Positions 54,721-64,000 of a DNA stretch of 64,000 nt are shown here, one piece after another. The stretch lies in NCBI GenBank assembly GCA_947172415.1, contig OX359195.1:3071001-3135000 (forward strand), written 5' to 3'. The translations under genes were made by a program, and so were the position numbers. The number at the start of each line of letters is the position of its first letter. Within the stretch, counting starts at the first letter, position 1. The DNA comes from Chondrosia reniformis. Lineage: Eukaryota > Porifera > Demospongiae > Chondrillida > Chondrillidae. The notes below the pieces were generated by a model. It searched no databases. It saw only the letters and a program-made list of their open reading frames with translations, and had not been told where the DNA came from.

Positions 54721-55505
54721 AAGTCTGCAAAATCCTTATACTTCATAGAAGTAACTCATCAATTGTCTTCGCACAGGTGGCATATATATGACTGATCTGC
54801 GTGTTTTCACGTTTTTTAATAAACACTTTTAAAAGCAAGTTTCATTCTAGAAGAAACGATTTGCTACCTTAAACTGGTATGCATCAAAGCGCTGATTTAA
54901 ATGTCAGCGAAATCTAAATTTGAGGGAGATGCAACAACCAATATTGAAGATATAAAGTGTCAAAAAGGGCCGATTTTAAAATTCTCAGACTCTATGTGCT
55001 TAGTCTAGGAAAAAGCTAGAACTAAGTTCTATATTTCATTTAAAAGGTTACAATGTATGGAGAAATAAACTTAAGAAGTCTGTTTCGATTCGTCCATCCG
55101 CTGAGAAGAAAACTGTGAAAATACACTATGCTATTTAATCTTTCATATCTTGGGAAATAAAGCTCAGACGTATACGGACTTCTTAATTCTTACTAAATGA
55201 GACTCACTGAATCCATTGAAGCTGACCACATGACTATGAGGATCATCTGGCAATTTACCTTCACTTATGCAATAGAGGTCATTTCTCAACATTTAAATCA
55301 TATTTATTAGCAAATAAGTATATTCATGGGATGATGTACACATATGAAACGCAAACGGTGAAATTTTATAGCCGGATGTTAATATTGCGTTGTGTAACTT
55401 GGATATCATATGCATGTATACGTTGACACAAGTGGCCGAGGATCGTGTAAGGTATTATTCACACTAAGGATCACCAATTTTCGTCTAAAATAGTAATTAC
55501 TGAGA
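54721..55505. other. Gene-free spacer
   Basis: Unassigned AT-rich DNA without a convincing ORF, repeat or RNA gene. Confidence 0.3.
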
Positions 55506-55510
55506 AGATT

Positions 55511-55620
55511 ATGCCCCCCCCCAAAAAAAACAAGAGGAATATCAGCCGCTAATCATATTGCTCTGAAATTCAACTGCGGCTTTGCAAGAGTTGCGGTATA
55601 CAAATTATTCGTTAACAAAA
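55511..55620 (+). pseudogene. Exon remnant related to the 5.2-kb element gene
   Basis: The stretch ALKFNCGFARVAV (55560-55600) matches LLQFNCGFARCAV in the first coding exon of the 5.2-kb element. Upstream an ATG is followed by C9 and A8 runs; with one C fewer the frame from this ATG would run into the match. Stops or intron follow at about 55620. It is probably the start of a diverged relative of that gene, broken in a homopolymer. Confidence 0.45.
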
Positions 55621-55989
55621 GGTGTGTAAAACTAAGTACTCGACGATAGCTAGAGATATGAATCATGTTATAGCTACTATGCAATGTATTACTAGAGCCC
55701 CTGAAAAGCCGTTTCACTATTATATTAGACATTATTTATATAATACGATGCGTACAAAGTGAGACGATTAGATAAGACATGATACGAAGTAAGATGATTA
55801 TATATACATTATGCGAATCAATTAAGCCAAATGATGGCTGCTGTGTTAAGTCTATATATGTAGCTATAAACTGTAACCGCTAACACTAATTAACACATTC
55901 ACTCTAACGTTTAAAAAACGAAAATTCTTTAAATTTTAACGCTTATTACGTGATGATTGCTATAAGGCAGCCTATCCCTAAGGAATAGC

Positions 55990-56767
55990 CATAAAGTACC
56001 ATGTGTTTTATTAGGCACCATAATCTGTTAAAGTTGGCGCAGTAAAAGCTTCCTTTCAGCCTAATAAAAAACAGCTTTGGTGAAGGGTATAGTGCCAGTA
56101 AGGAGACTTAAAATGATAGTTGCATTTTATTTACAACAACTAATTCTATTATATAGTATCAATTCAATGTGGAATGTCTTAGTAGGAAGAAGGTGTAAGT
56201 AATCAAAGTAAGATAACATTACATTTCAATATTTTTGAGACTGAGTTTGGGCTTGGTATGAAAAATATGTTTTCTATTTTTGCAGCATTTAACAGAAGAT
56301 CCTGGATGTCTAGTGGCAATAGACACATTATCATTATTGATCAGTAAGTCCAGCATACAATTTAATTGAGTACTTTTGCTTGGTTTCAATAGCTGAAATT
56401 GGTCTTTGCAACTATTAAGATCCTTATGAAGACACAGAGACTAATCTTCACAAATGTTTTGAACAGTGCAATCAATCCCTTACAATACTATACATTCAGA
56501 TACATGCTGACTATCAAAGAGACATATTGCAGTCTATAACAGCCATACTTTAATGTGTGCTTTTCTTTGGACTGTGCAACTGCCACAAATTAAGTTTTAA
56601 CTTAAACAAAATTATATACTTGTATAATTCCCACATTTCTTCAACATGCCATGGACCGGAATTCATGGCTACATGCCTATCATTAACTGCCAAACAGTTT
56701 ATTTTAATCACCTTTTGTATATTTAATGGCTGATTAAATTTTAATGAATAAATATTGATTGGTAGCT
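55990..56767 (+). repeat. Older repeat, copy split by the LINE
   Basis: Collinear with 53900-54440 and ends at attgattggtagct (56754-56767), the reverse complement of the LINE's 5' target duplication. Its continuation is the inverted block at 31720-31936. Confidence 0.8.
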
Positions 56768-58342
56768 CATCATCATCATCATCATTCAATAATGGCAAAA
56801 TCTCCTATGCAGGAGGTAGCCTGATATACATAGGGTTGTAGCATTGCGTGTCTAAAGCATTCATGTTCCTTAGTCAATATGTTAACTATAAATGAGTCAT
56901 TTATTTAAAATTATCTGTCCACCGCTTCTTTGGTCTTCCTCTAGGTCTCTTTCCTGTCATTTCTTCTTCATACACTTGCTTCACCAATCGGTCTGTATTC
57001 ATTTCCTCCATCTTCACCTTCCATCTTCTTTGCTTCTCCTTCACCATATCTACTACTGCTTCCTGTCCAAGTGATCTCCTCACATCTTCATTTCTAACTC
57101 TGTCCAGCCTTGACACACCTTCCACTCTCCTTAAAAACATCATTTCAGATGCCTGTAACTTGCTTTCATGTCTTCTCTGCATGGTCCAGGTCTCGCAGCC
57201 ATAAATGAGGGTGGGCACCACCATTGCATTGAATACCCTCAACTTAGTTTTCTTCAGTAACTCTCTTCTTTCAAGCACCTCCTTCCTCATAGCACCTACC
57301 ACCTTTGCTGCTGCCCCCACGCGCTGTTCAATTTCTTCATCACATAACCCATCTGAACTGACCATTACTCCTAGGTACTTCAGCTTCTTGACAGTTTCAC
57401 TGTCTTCACCTTCTATGTTCAGGTTACAATCCTCTTCTGTCCTACTCACCATCATCACCTTTGTCTTCCCCAGGTGCATCTTCATTCCCCACTTATCCAT
57501 CACTTTCTTTATCTCACCCAAGTTTGTCTTCATATCTTCCTCCTTCTCCGTCACCATCACTATATCATCCGCAAAAAGTATCAGCTGCACGTTGGTAGTT
57601 GTTAGCTGAACCCCACCCTGTAACTTCTCCATTGTTTCTCTCATTATTCCATCCATAAACACATTAAACAGCCATGGCGACATCACACACCCCTGCCTCA
57701 CTCCTTGGGTAATGGGGAACCACCCAGACGCTTTCCCACTAGTACGCACACATGCTTGGCTCCCTAGGTACATGGACTGAATGGCTCTCAATAGGCCTCC
57801 CTGAATTCCATAACTTTCCAGCACCTGCCATAGCCTATCTCTACTGACCTTATCATATGCCTTCTCCAGATCTATGCATGCTATTACCATCTGCTTGTTC
57901 TTCTCCAACACTTTTTCACTTAGCTGCCTAATTGTAAAGATCTGATCTCCACAACCTCTTCCTCGCCTAAAACCTCCCTGCACCTCCATCACCTCACCTT
58001 CAGTTTTCCTTCTCACACGACTGTCCAAGATCCGTGCATACACCTTGCTAGGTATGCTCAGGAGGCTTATCCCTCTGTAGTTGCTGCACAGCGTCTTGCT
58101 ACCCTTCTTATGTAATGGTACAATAACAGCTTTCCTCCAATCCTTTACCACCTCTCCCTTTGTCCATGCTAACTTTATAACCCTGTGCAACCACTCAGCT
58201 ACCACCATGCCTCCTGCTTTCAACATTTCTGCATCAATTCCGCATATACCTGGGGCCTTTCCACTCTTCAGCTTTGCTATAGCTTCTACAACTTCTTCAA
58301 TATCAATGCTGTCCTCTTCATGTGTTGGGCCAGTTCTTACAT
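56754..58342 (-). mobile_element. RTE-like LINE, 3' part
   Basis: Reading the reverse strand from 58342, where the TIR of transposon copy 2 ends: reverse transcriptase coding, a short 3' UTR, then a (TGA)n-type microsatellite tail at about 56768-56787, then the 14-bp target duplication agctaccaatcaat. The same 14 bases precede the LINE 5' piece at 31923-31936. A simple-repeat tail instead of poly(A) is known for RTE and CR1 groups. Confidence 0.85.
56901..58342 (-). pseudogene. LINE reverse transcriptase, split by transposon insertion
   Basis: 480 codons open from the transposon border. The blocks are KLKSGKAPGICGIDAEMLKA, SNYRGISLLSIPSKVYARIL, QGGFRRGRGCGDQIF, ACIDLEKAYDKVSRDRLW, GVRQGCVMSPWLFNVFMDGI and the catalytic LILFADDIVMV. 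The C-terminal end has TLIYGCETWTM and GKRPRGRPKKRWTD. All catalytic Asp residues are present. The upstream half (endonuclease link) is at 31944-32205; joining ...GNKD to VRT... keeps the frame exactly once one AT duplication is removed. The clade is RTE-like by its compact size and tail; CR1 is the alternative. The endonuclease is missing because of 5' truncation, so the copy was dead on arrival. Confidence 0.9.
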
Positions 58343-61300
58343 CTCAGGTGCATTAAGGACTGTCCAGCTTGTTTGGGCAACTTCCTGCTGCGCACAGGCT
58401 AATTGTTTATGTTGTGGTCAGCTTCAGTAAATATTTTCTTTTCCTGTGCATGATGTCATAATTAGTAAAATAAAATGGTGGATAAATGGCCGGTAAATTG
58501 TTTGTGTTTCTGTAAGTATTGGAAGTTTTGTTTAGGTTACTGTGTTGTCAGCTATATTCTAATGTTCCATGTACGTAGTAAGGCTTTGCATTTCTTTATT
58601 TTTTGTACTTTTCCTCCCAATCTGGTGTCAGAGTATTTGGAAGAATACCATATTGCTTGAAGTGACTCTGTTCATAATCCCTTACTTGTTGTACAAGTAA
58701 ATGATAAGTTTTGAGGACTTGTGTCTGTAAACCAGCTAGCAATAGATCATGTTGTCGGTAAATAATGGTTGCTATAGTGGGTGGAACTACTGTCTTTTAA
58801 GCTACTTCGTATGTCATCATACTGCATGAGCTCACTAGAGCTACCAATAATTTCAGAAATTATCCTGGAGTGGCTGGATTTCAGAAGAGGAGGTGATGAT
58901 GACTCTATAATGAAATTGAAAAGGTTTTATGCATGCATTGTCATTTTAGCTGGTATTTTACTCCCCTTCCTTATCAGAAATCTTGGCTTGAATTAAAAGG
59001 TTGTCATTGACAAATGTAATGTCATTTTCATTGCTATCGGCTATATTTGATATGGAGAAAAGAATATGATGAAATTGAATCTCTTTTTAATTATATGTCT
59101 GTACATGACTGAATGCATACATTCTTTACTGATTCATATTATATATGCACACATAGGTACCTAAAGTCTTGAAGTCTTGATGTCTTCCTTCAATTCCTTG
59201 CACATCATCTTCGCTATCGTCACTGGAGCAAAAATCTACTGATTGTGCATCTTCAGATAGATGTGGTGTCCGCATGTTTAGAGTGATTGGCTGTGTGCTG
59301 GTACCAGATGAGGTAGGTGTAGACGTATCCATTTGTGCTACATGAGTACTAGTTGTAGGGCTAGGTGAAGGGCTTTCATTTGCTGGAAAAGGGAAGAAGA
59401 CCTTTTCTGTAGGAAAGCCTAGGTTGTTGTAGAGCTGTATGTAAGGGGTGGGGAGGGTTATGCAATTCTGCAGAAGGTTGTCCCAGTGTTTAACTTTGAT
59501 GTCGTTAAGCTGCTTTTGGGATAAGTTTCTGAAGTTCTGCAGAGGTGGACCTTGTGGATGAATGTTGGGATGCTGCTCTCCATCAAAAAAGTGATATGTG
59601 TTGTTAGTCTGTGTCCACCAAACCCCTTCACCTTTGGATAAGTATGGAGAGATTCTCTTTAAATGGACCTGCCAGCTTCTCATTCGATTAGCTATAAAGT
59701 TCTTGGGGATTGAAGTGCCGGCATAAGGTTTCAGACTTCTGGCAGCTCTGACAACCTTGCTTTCCTTTACCTTCACATTCCCTTGGTTTAGTAGAACTTG
59801 TAGCCGAATGAACACCTGATTGAGCACATTTTGTGGTTGCCTGTTGGTACAACCTTCTGCTATTCTCCTAACCTGTCCAAACAAACGTTCCTCAATTTCT
59901 GTGTTGCAGGACTTCAAAGAAAGAAGCTCAAACTGAGGGGCTGCATGACAGGAAATGTCATGCAGGTATGAACCAAATAGCTTCTGGCATGTGATGGAAT
60001 GAGGTTGAGGTATGAGGGATAAAAGTAGTTCATGGTGGTACCAAGTGCAGTTATACAGCTGTAGAATGGACCGAGGAGTACGCTTCTCATCTGCAAGGTA
60101 ACTGAGCTGAGCAATACGCACAGCACTTTCGATGAGTGCTTCAATTTCAGTAGAAACTTTGCCAGAAAGGGACTTACAGAGCACAATGGCAGTGACACGC
60201 AAATCAGCACCTGTAACCTTTTCCTTTCGGAGGCATGTGCTAAGAAGTAGGTTAACATTAGCCTTAATGGTTTCAGGTAGAATGTGTGGTAACTCAGCAA
60301 AGAGGTTGATAAGGTGGCCCTTGATTCCATGAAGTGGTTCAAAGTCACTGATGGCATAGTGTTGAAGGTTAAGTTCCTCTATGCTGCCCTTGGGGTTGGT
60401 AATAAGCAACAAGGGAACACGCTGCAAACCTCCTAAATGTTTTGCTAGGCGTTTCCTTGCTACTTTTCCATCATCACCTGAATCAAGATGTCGTGCTGCT
60501 AACTCTTGGCGAACATCTTGTATGGATAATTCTGCAAATGGCCTCACACACAGCCTCTTTCCTCCATGTATGCCTGCAAGAACATGGGCCTGGATGTCCT
60601 GTAATGATCGATAAGGTAACTGATTGCACCGAGCCAAATCCATGAAGGAGCCTATCTCTGTGCCACAAGAACCACACTTGTAGTTCCCTCCTAACTGGCA
60701 ACCTCCTTCCATCCACTGGGCAACTTTGTCACCATTAAAAAATCTCAGGACATCTGAGAGCTCTAAACCCTGTGTAGTACATAATGTTTCTGTGTTCCAT
60801 TCCTTTAGGCAGTCTACTCTGTCTGCAGCTAGGGCAATATTATCAGCTGCAGATGATGATCCTGCTGCAAGAATGTGAACATAAGGCCTTTCAACAGCTG
60901 CTTGCACATCCACAGATTCACCAATATAAAAATTAATTCAGTAAGTCATGTATTTTGTATAGCAATCATAAATGTTAAACATTAATATACAAATACTAGG
61001 TTTTAACATATACTATACTAACCTGTAAGTGCTTTATACTCAGCATTGGTGTAATATGTTGCGCTATTATATACTTCCTTGCAGGTAACCAGTATGAAAC
61101 CGCAGCCACACACAGTTGAATGGTCATGCCAGAGAGCGAAGTAACGAAGGGCCAACTGTTTTACTATGAACTGATGTAGTTCATTGTCTGACATTGGATC
61201 TCCTACACAATTGAACATGACTTCTAGTTCAGTCCTGTCTTTTGCTAAGAGCAGCTCCTTGTTACATAGCCGCATGTATTGGAAGTGATCCTTCAGTGAT

Positions 61301-63569
61301 TGCTTGCGTATTTCTAGTAGGGGCTTCTTCCTTCCTATAATAGTCTCCTTAATCTCCTCTGTTCCATGCCTCACACGAGTGATGTCATAGGGGGCACAAG
61401 GCTCACCTAAGCACAGTTCACCTAATTTCAGATGAATAAGGATGGGTGAAACACCATGTACACAAGCAGCTATAACATGCACATATTGCAATTTGTCATG
61501 TATGTGTTATATCTAACCTGATTGTATCATATCTACCCAGGTACTCTTCAGCACTTTCTTGCTTGGTCCAGAGCCCACACTGATACTGCTTCCTGGTAAC
61601 CTCCGTTTCTTTGCTCGAATACGCCTGGTTGATAGTGAATCCAAGGCAACTGTGTCAATACCATGTTTTATGGCAGTTTCTTTCAGAACTTGTCCACTGT
61701 TGGAACCTGGTATGCCCAGTTTTTTGGACTCAATGGACCAATTTATCTTGGTGTCTGATGGCCAGTTCCTCAACATGTCCATTGCAGTTGGAATGTCCCA
61801 GTGCATGTTGATTTCTGATGGTGAATGTGATTTCACCTTACCACATTCTTGTTGGCTTCAAAATATTGTTGTTGCCTCCTCTTTAAATACGAAGATACAG
61901 ATGCTCTGCTATCACCCAGGATTTGTCTTGGAATGATTGCATTAAGTACGGCATTCTCCTTGTCCCGAACGTGTCTGTCTCTCTTTCTGCTGGCAGCACG
62001 CACTTCACTCCTATTTGGTTTCTTTTGTAGGTGCATCTCAGGGCATAATGTGACTACCGAATGAACAAAACAATGGCCGAACCTATCCTGTAGTGGACAA
62101 AAGTGTGTATGTAGGTAAATCATAACTATTGTTACCTTAACGGTCATATATGTACCTCATGATATGTATTGAGATAGTTTAGTGCTTGTCTAGTCACAGC
62201 CCTCTCATTCTTTCTGGATTTTGAAGCACTCTCATATATGGAAGGTAGGTCAGGCTTGAATGGTGGCCCTGGAAATGCCTCTTGTAGTGTTGAATGTTGA
62301 GTGGCACAAGCCATACATTTCTGCAATGAATGTCTGGCCTTCTCATCCGCCTTCAGCTTCCTCCATTTAGCATGTGAGAATGCCATTAGATACTCCTGCT
62401 TTTTACATTGAGAATGCCAATTTGTACTGAAAGCATCAAGAATAACTTTGCACCGTGCCTCAAATAGTGGTGGTTGTTTTGTTGTAGTAGCTTCATAAAA
62501 ACCATTGGGAATTCCAAAAGATGGTAAGTTGAATAGTTTTTGAAACTTTTCTGCTCTAAGCTTATTATCAACTATTCTTGCTGATTTTCCTTTTTTACCT
62601 GCAGCAAGTTCAGCTGTGATTTCCTTCACAGCACACCTTGCAAAGCCACAGTTGAATTGAAGGAGGACTGGAGTTTTGGCCATATACTGCAACATTCAAG
62701 AAATAATCAAGGAAGACACTGACTGTAGCCACATATGTATACATTTAATTGCATGCCATTGTAACATAAATAATAAGAAATGTTTTTAATTCGATCATAT
62801 ATAAACGTATATACGAACTATATATACATATACGAATATACAAACTATACATAATACGTACGTATATACGACTATACTATGTGGCCGTATTACACACGTA
62901 ATATTTCGTTTCCTTACGTTTGTTTCCGATTCAATATAATAACGTATATACTAAACGAATACAGCAGTGTTCTTATAGGGATTCCCGCCTTGTAACGACT
63001 TCCCGCCTCCGAGTCACATGACATTTTATAATTGTTATTTACCGTAATGGTGGAGCAGAGCTAAGTTTTTTCGGAAGTGAATCTGAAACGGCTATGAAGG
63101 AATCGGTCTAGGATCATACTTTCGCTACAGAATTTTAAGTTTATTATTTCAGCTTAGGTGCTTCTTCATACGAGCCTTCGCTACCGCAAGAAGTTAGATT
63201 TTCTGTCTCCTTTACACGAGAATTTATCTCACTCTCGAAGTAGGGACGTTCTACCAGAACGCACTTAAGGTATATTAAAGATAACATCGAAATAACAAAG
63301 TAAGTACAAAAATAACGTTAATTTAAAGTGATCTAAGTTGCCGCATTTGACACAAATGCGGTACAATGTACCGTCCAATTTCGATGGATTCTTCATCACT
63401 ACGTGTTAAGCTCCATTGATTCAAAAATCTGTCTGCAATCGTCTAAAGAAAGTGCACCTTTGAGGCAAATACAGGAGGGCATTAAGCTGCAGTAAAAGAA
63501 GAAAACAGTAGAAAATATAAAATATTAATAATTACGCAATATCTTGTGACAAGCCTTAACACACCTGAG
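58343..63569 (-). mobile_element. 5.2-kb DNA transposon, copy 2 (unassigned superfamily)
   Basis: Reverse-oriented near-identical partner of copy 1: CTCAGGTGCATTAAGG at 58343 and ACACACCTGAG ending at 63569. Flanks, read in element orientation, are TT before and AT after, the mirror of copy 1. 5227 bp; only a handful of short indels against copy 1. The end at 63569 stands 151 bp before the first base of 18S rRNA. Confidence 0.9.
58958..62683 (-). CDS. Candidate transposase of the 5.2-kb element, copy 2
   Basis: Exons 62683-62156, 62087-61837 and 61836-61518 (one-base frame change between them), 61421-61023, 60897-59161, 59040-58958. Splice sites are GT-AG and phases agree; adding one base at the frame change gives about 1105 aa. 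The N-terminal region has LLQFNCGFARCAV and LEARCKVILD-like segments; exon 4 has YFALWHDHSTVCGCGFILV; exon 5 has a Cys pair (YKCGSCGTE), a SAP-like helix-loop-helix (IQDVRQELAARHLDSGDDGK then VARKRLAKHL), ISDFEPLHGIKGHLINLF and CNTEIEERLFGQVRRI. The acidic residues in WHDHS, SDFEPLH and EIEERLFG are my guess for a DDE triad; the D-x-x-x-LH block recalls the DPMHNL block of CACTA transposases. Similar unnamed proteins exist in cnidarians and sponges. The SAP stop of copy 1 is absent here. Confidence 0.75.
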
Positions 63570-63720
63570 AAGATTCAGCAATATGGAATGGGCTTAAAAG
63601 CCAAGAGAAAAGCCAAGCCACCTCCATCTCGTGGAGGAGGTGAGAGTAGAGGAGGTCGTCCTCCTTAAGCCGAGGGAATTTTGATCTGCAAAGAGCAGAC
63701 GTCAATGATACCAAAGCAGT
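63570..63720 (+). other. Probable 5' external transcribed spacer of rDNA
   Basis: 151 bp directly before 18S. It has strong local stems (cacctccatctcgtggaggaggtg region cut as cctcc...ggagg, and gaggaggtcgtcctcc), as expected for an ETS. It is cut off on the left by transposon copy 2. Confidence 0.65.
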
Positions 63721-64000
63721 TACCTGGTTGATCCTGCCAGTAGTCATATGCTTGTCTCAAAGATTAAGCCATGCATGTCTAAGTATGAACGTTTCTTACT
63801 GTGAAACTGTGAATGGCTCATTAAATCAGTTATAGTTTATTTGATGATGACCGCTACTTGGATAACTGTGGCAATTCTGGAGCTAATACATGCAGAAAGT
63901 CCCGACTCCTGGGAGGGACGTATTTATTAGATACAAAACCAATGTAGCTTCGGCTGGTCCCTTGGTGAGTCATGATAACTGCTCGAATCGCAGGGCCCTG
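63721..64000 (+). rRNA. 18S ribosomal RNA, 5' end (partial)
   Basis: Starts with TACCTGGTTGATCCTGCCAG, the universal 5' end of eukaryotic 18S rRNA, and continues with catatgcttgtctcaaagat, taagccatgcatgtctaagt, tggctcattaaatcag and gagctaatacatgc. The first 280 bases are in the window. Sequence details (for example the cgactcctgggagggacgta stretch) look metazoan and sponge-like. It is transcribed to the right, away from the transposon. Confidence 0.98.

Noticed and set aside
56892-58430. + strand ORFs opposite the LINE reverse transcriptase
   Set aside because: Antisense shadows of the RT frame; composition follows the RT codons.

Overview
The window looks like AT-rich nuclear DNA of an early-branching animal, most likely a demosponge. 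The signs are spliced genes with short GT-AG introns, a pseudokinase-Kelch fusion gene, animal-type transposons packed and nested into each other, and the 5' end of a eukaryotic 18S rRNA gene at the right edge (63721-64000). There are no operons, no CRISPR array and no bacterial-type genes. The species call is an inference.

Layout. 1-5.0 kb holds transposon debris (hAT/ZMYM, P-like, Crypton-like and pogo fragments, a palindromic MITE). 5.5-14.0 kb is the C-terminal half of a HELZ-like SF1 helicase gene on the + strand, with MITEs and an old LINE in its introns. 15.5-18.3 kb is a two-exon gene for a probable pseudokinase fused to Kelch repeats. 19.3-21.7 kb is a complete two-gene integrase transposon with a 6-bp target duplication. 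22.7-25.6 kb is a hAT element with a frameshifted transposase. 26-31.9 kb is repeats plus decayed YqaJ-like and retroelement genes. 32.2-37.4 kb and 58.3-63.6 kb are two almost identical 5.2-kb DNA transposons in opposite orientation. Between them lie a gene-free block, dispersed repeats, a 65-bp minisatellite, an 11.2-kb CACTA/EnSpm-like transposon with three apparently intact genes (41959-53131), more repeats, and the 3' part of an RTE-like LINE. The second 5.2-kb copy ends 151 bp upstream of 18S.

Main result. The flanks of the two 5.2-kb transposons are swapped. Each copy has mismatched 2-bp flanks (AT/TT and TT/AT). Turning the 20.9-kb interior (37436-58342) around restores four things at once: matching AT and TT target duplications, an in-frame LINE reading frame across the first insertion, a 14-bp target duplication around that LINE, and the continuity of an older repeat whose uninterrupted relative is still present at 53880-54720. 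So the window records either a real inversion between two inverted transposons or an assembly join across them. The 5.2-kb element itself (TIR CTCAGGTG..., 2-bp TSD, about 1105-aa six-exon protein with a SAP-like motif) could not be placed in a named superfamily and is the best candidate for something undescribed.

The transposon genes act only within their own elements. The two host genes (helicase and pseudokinase-Kelch) are unrelated neighbours on the same strand.
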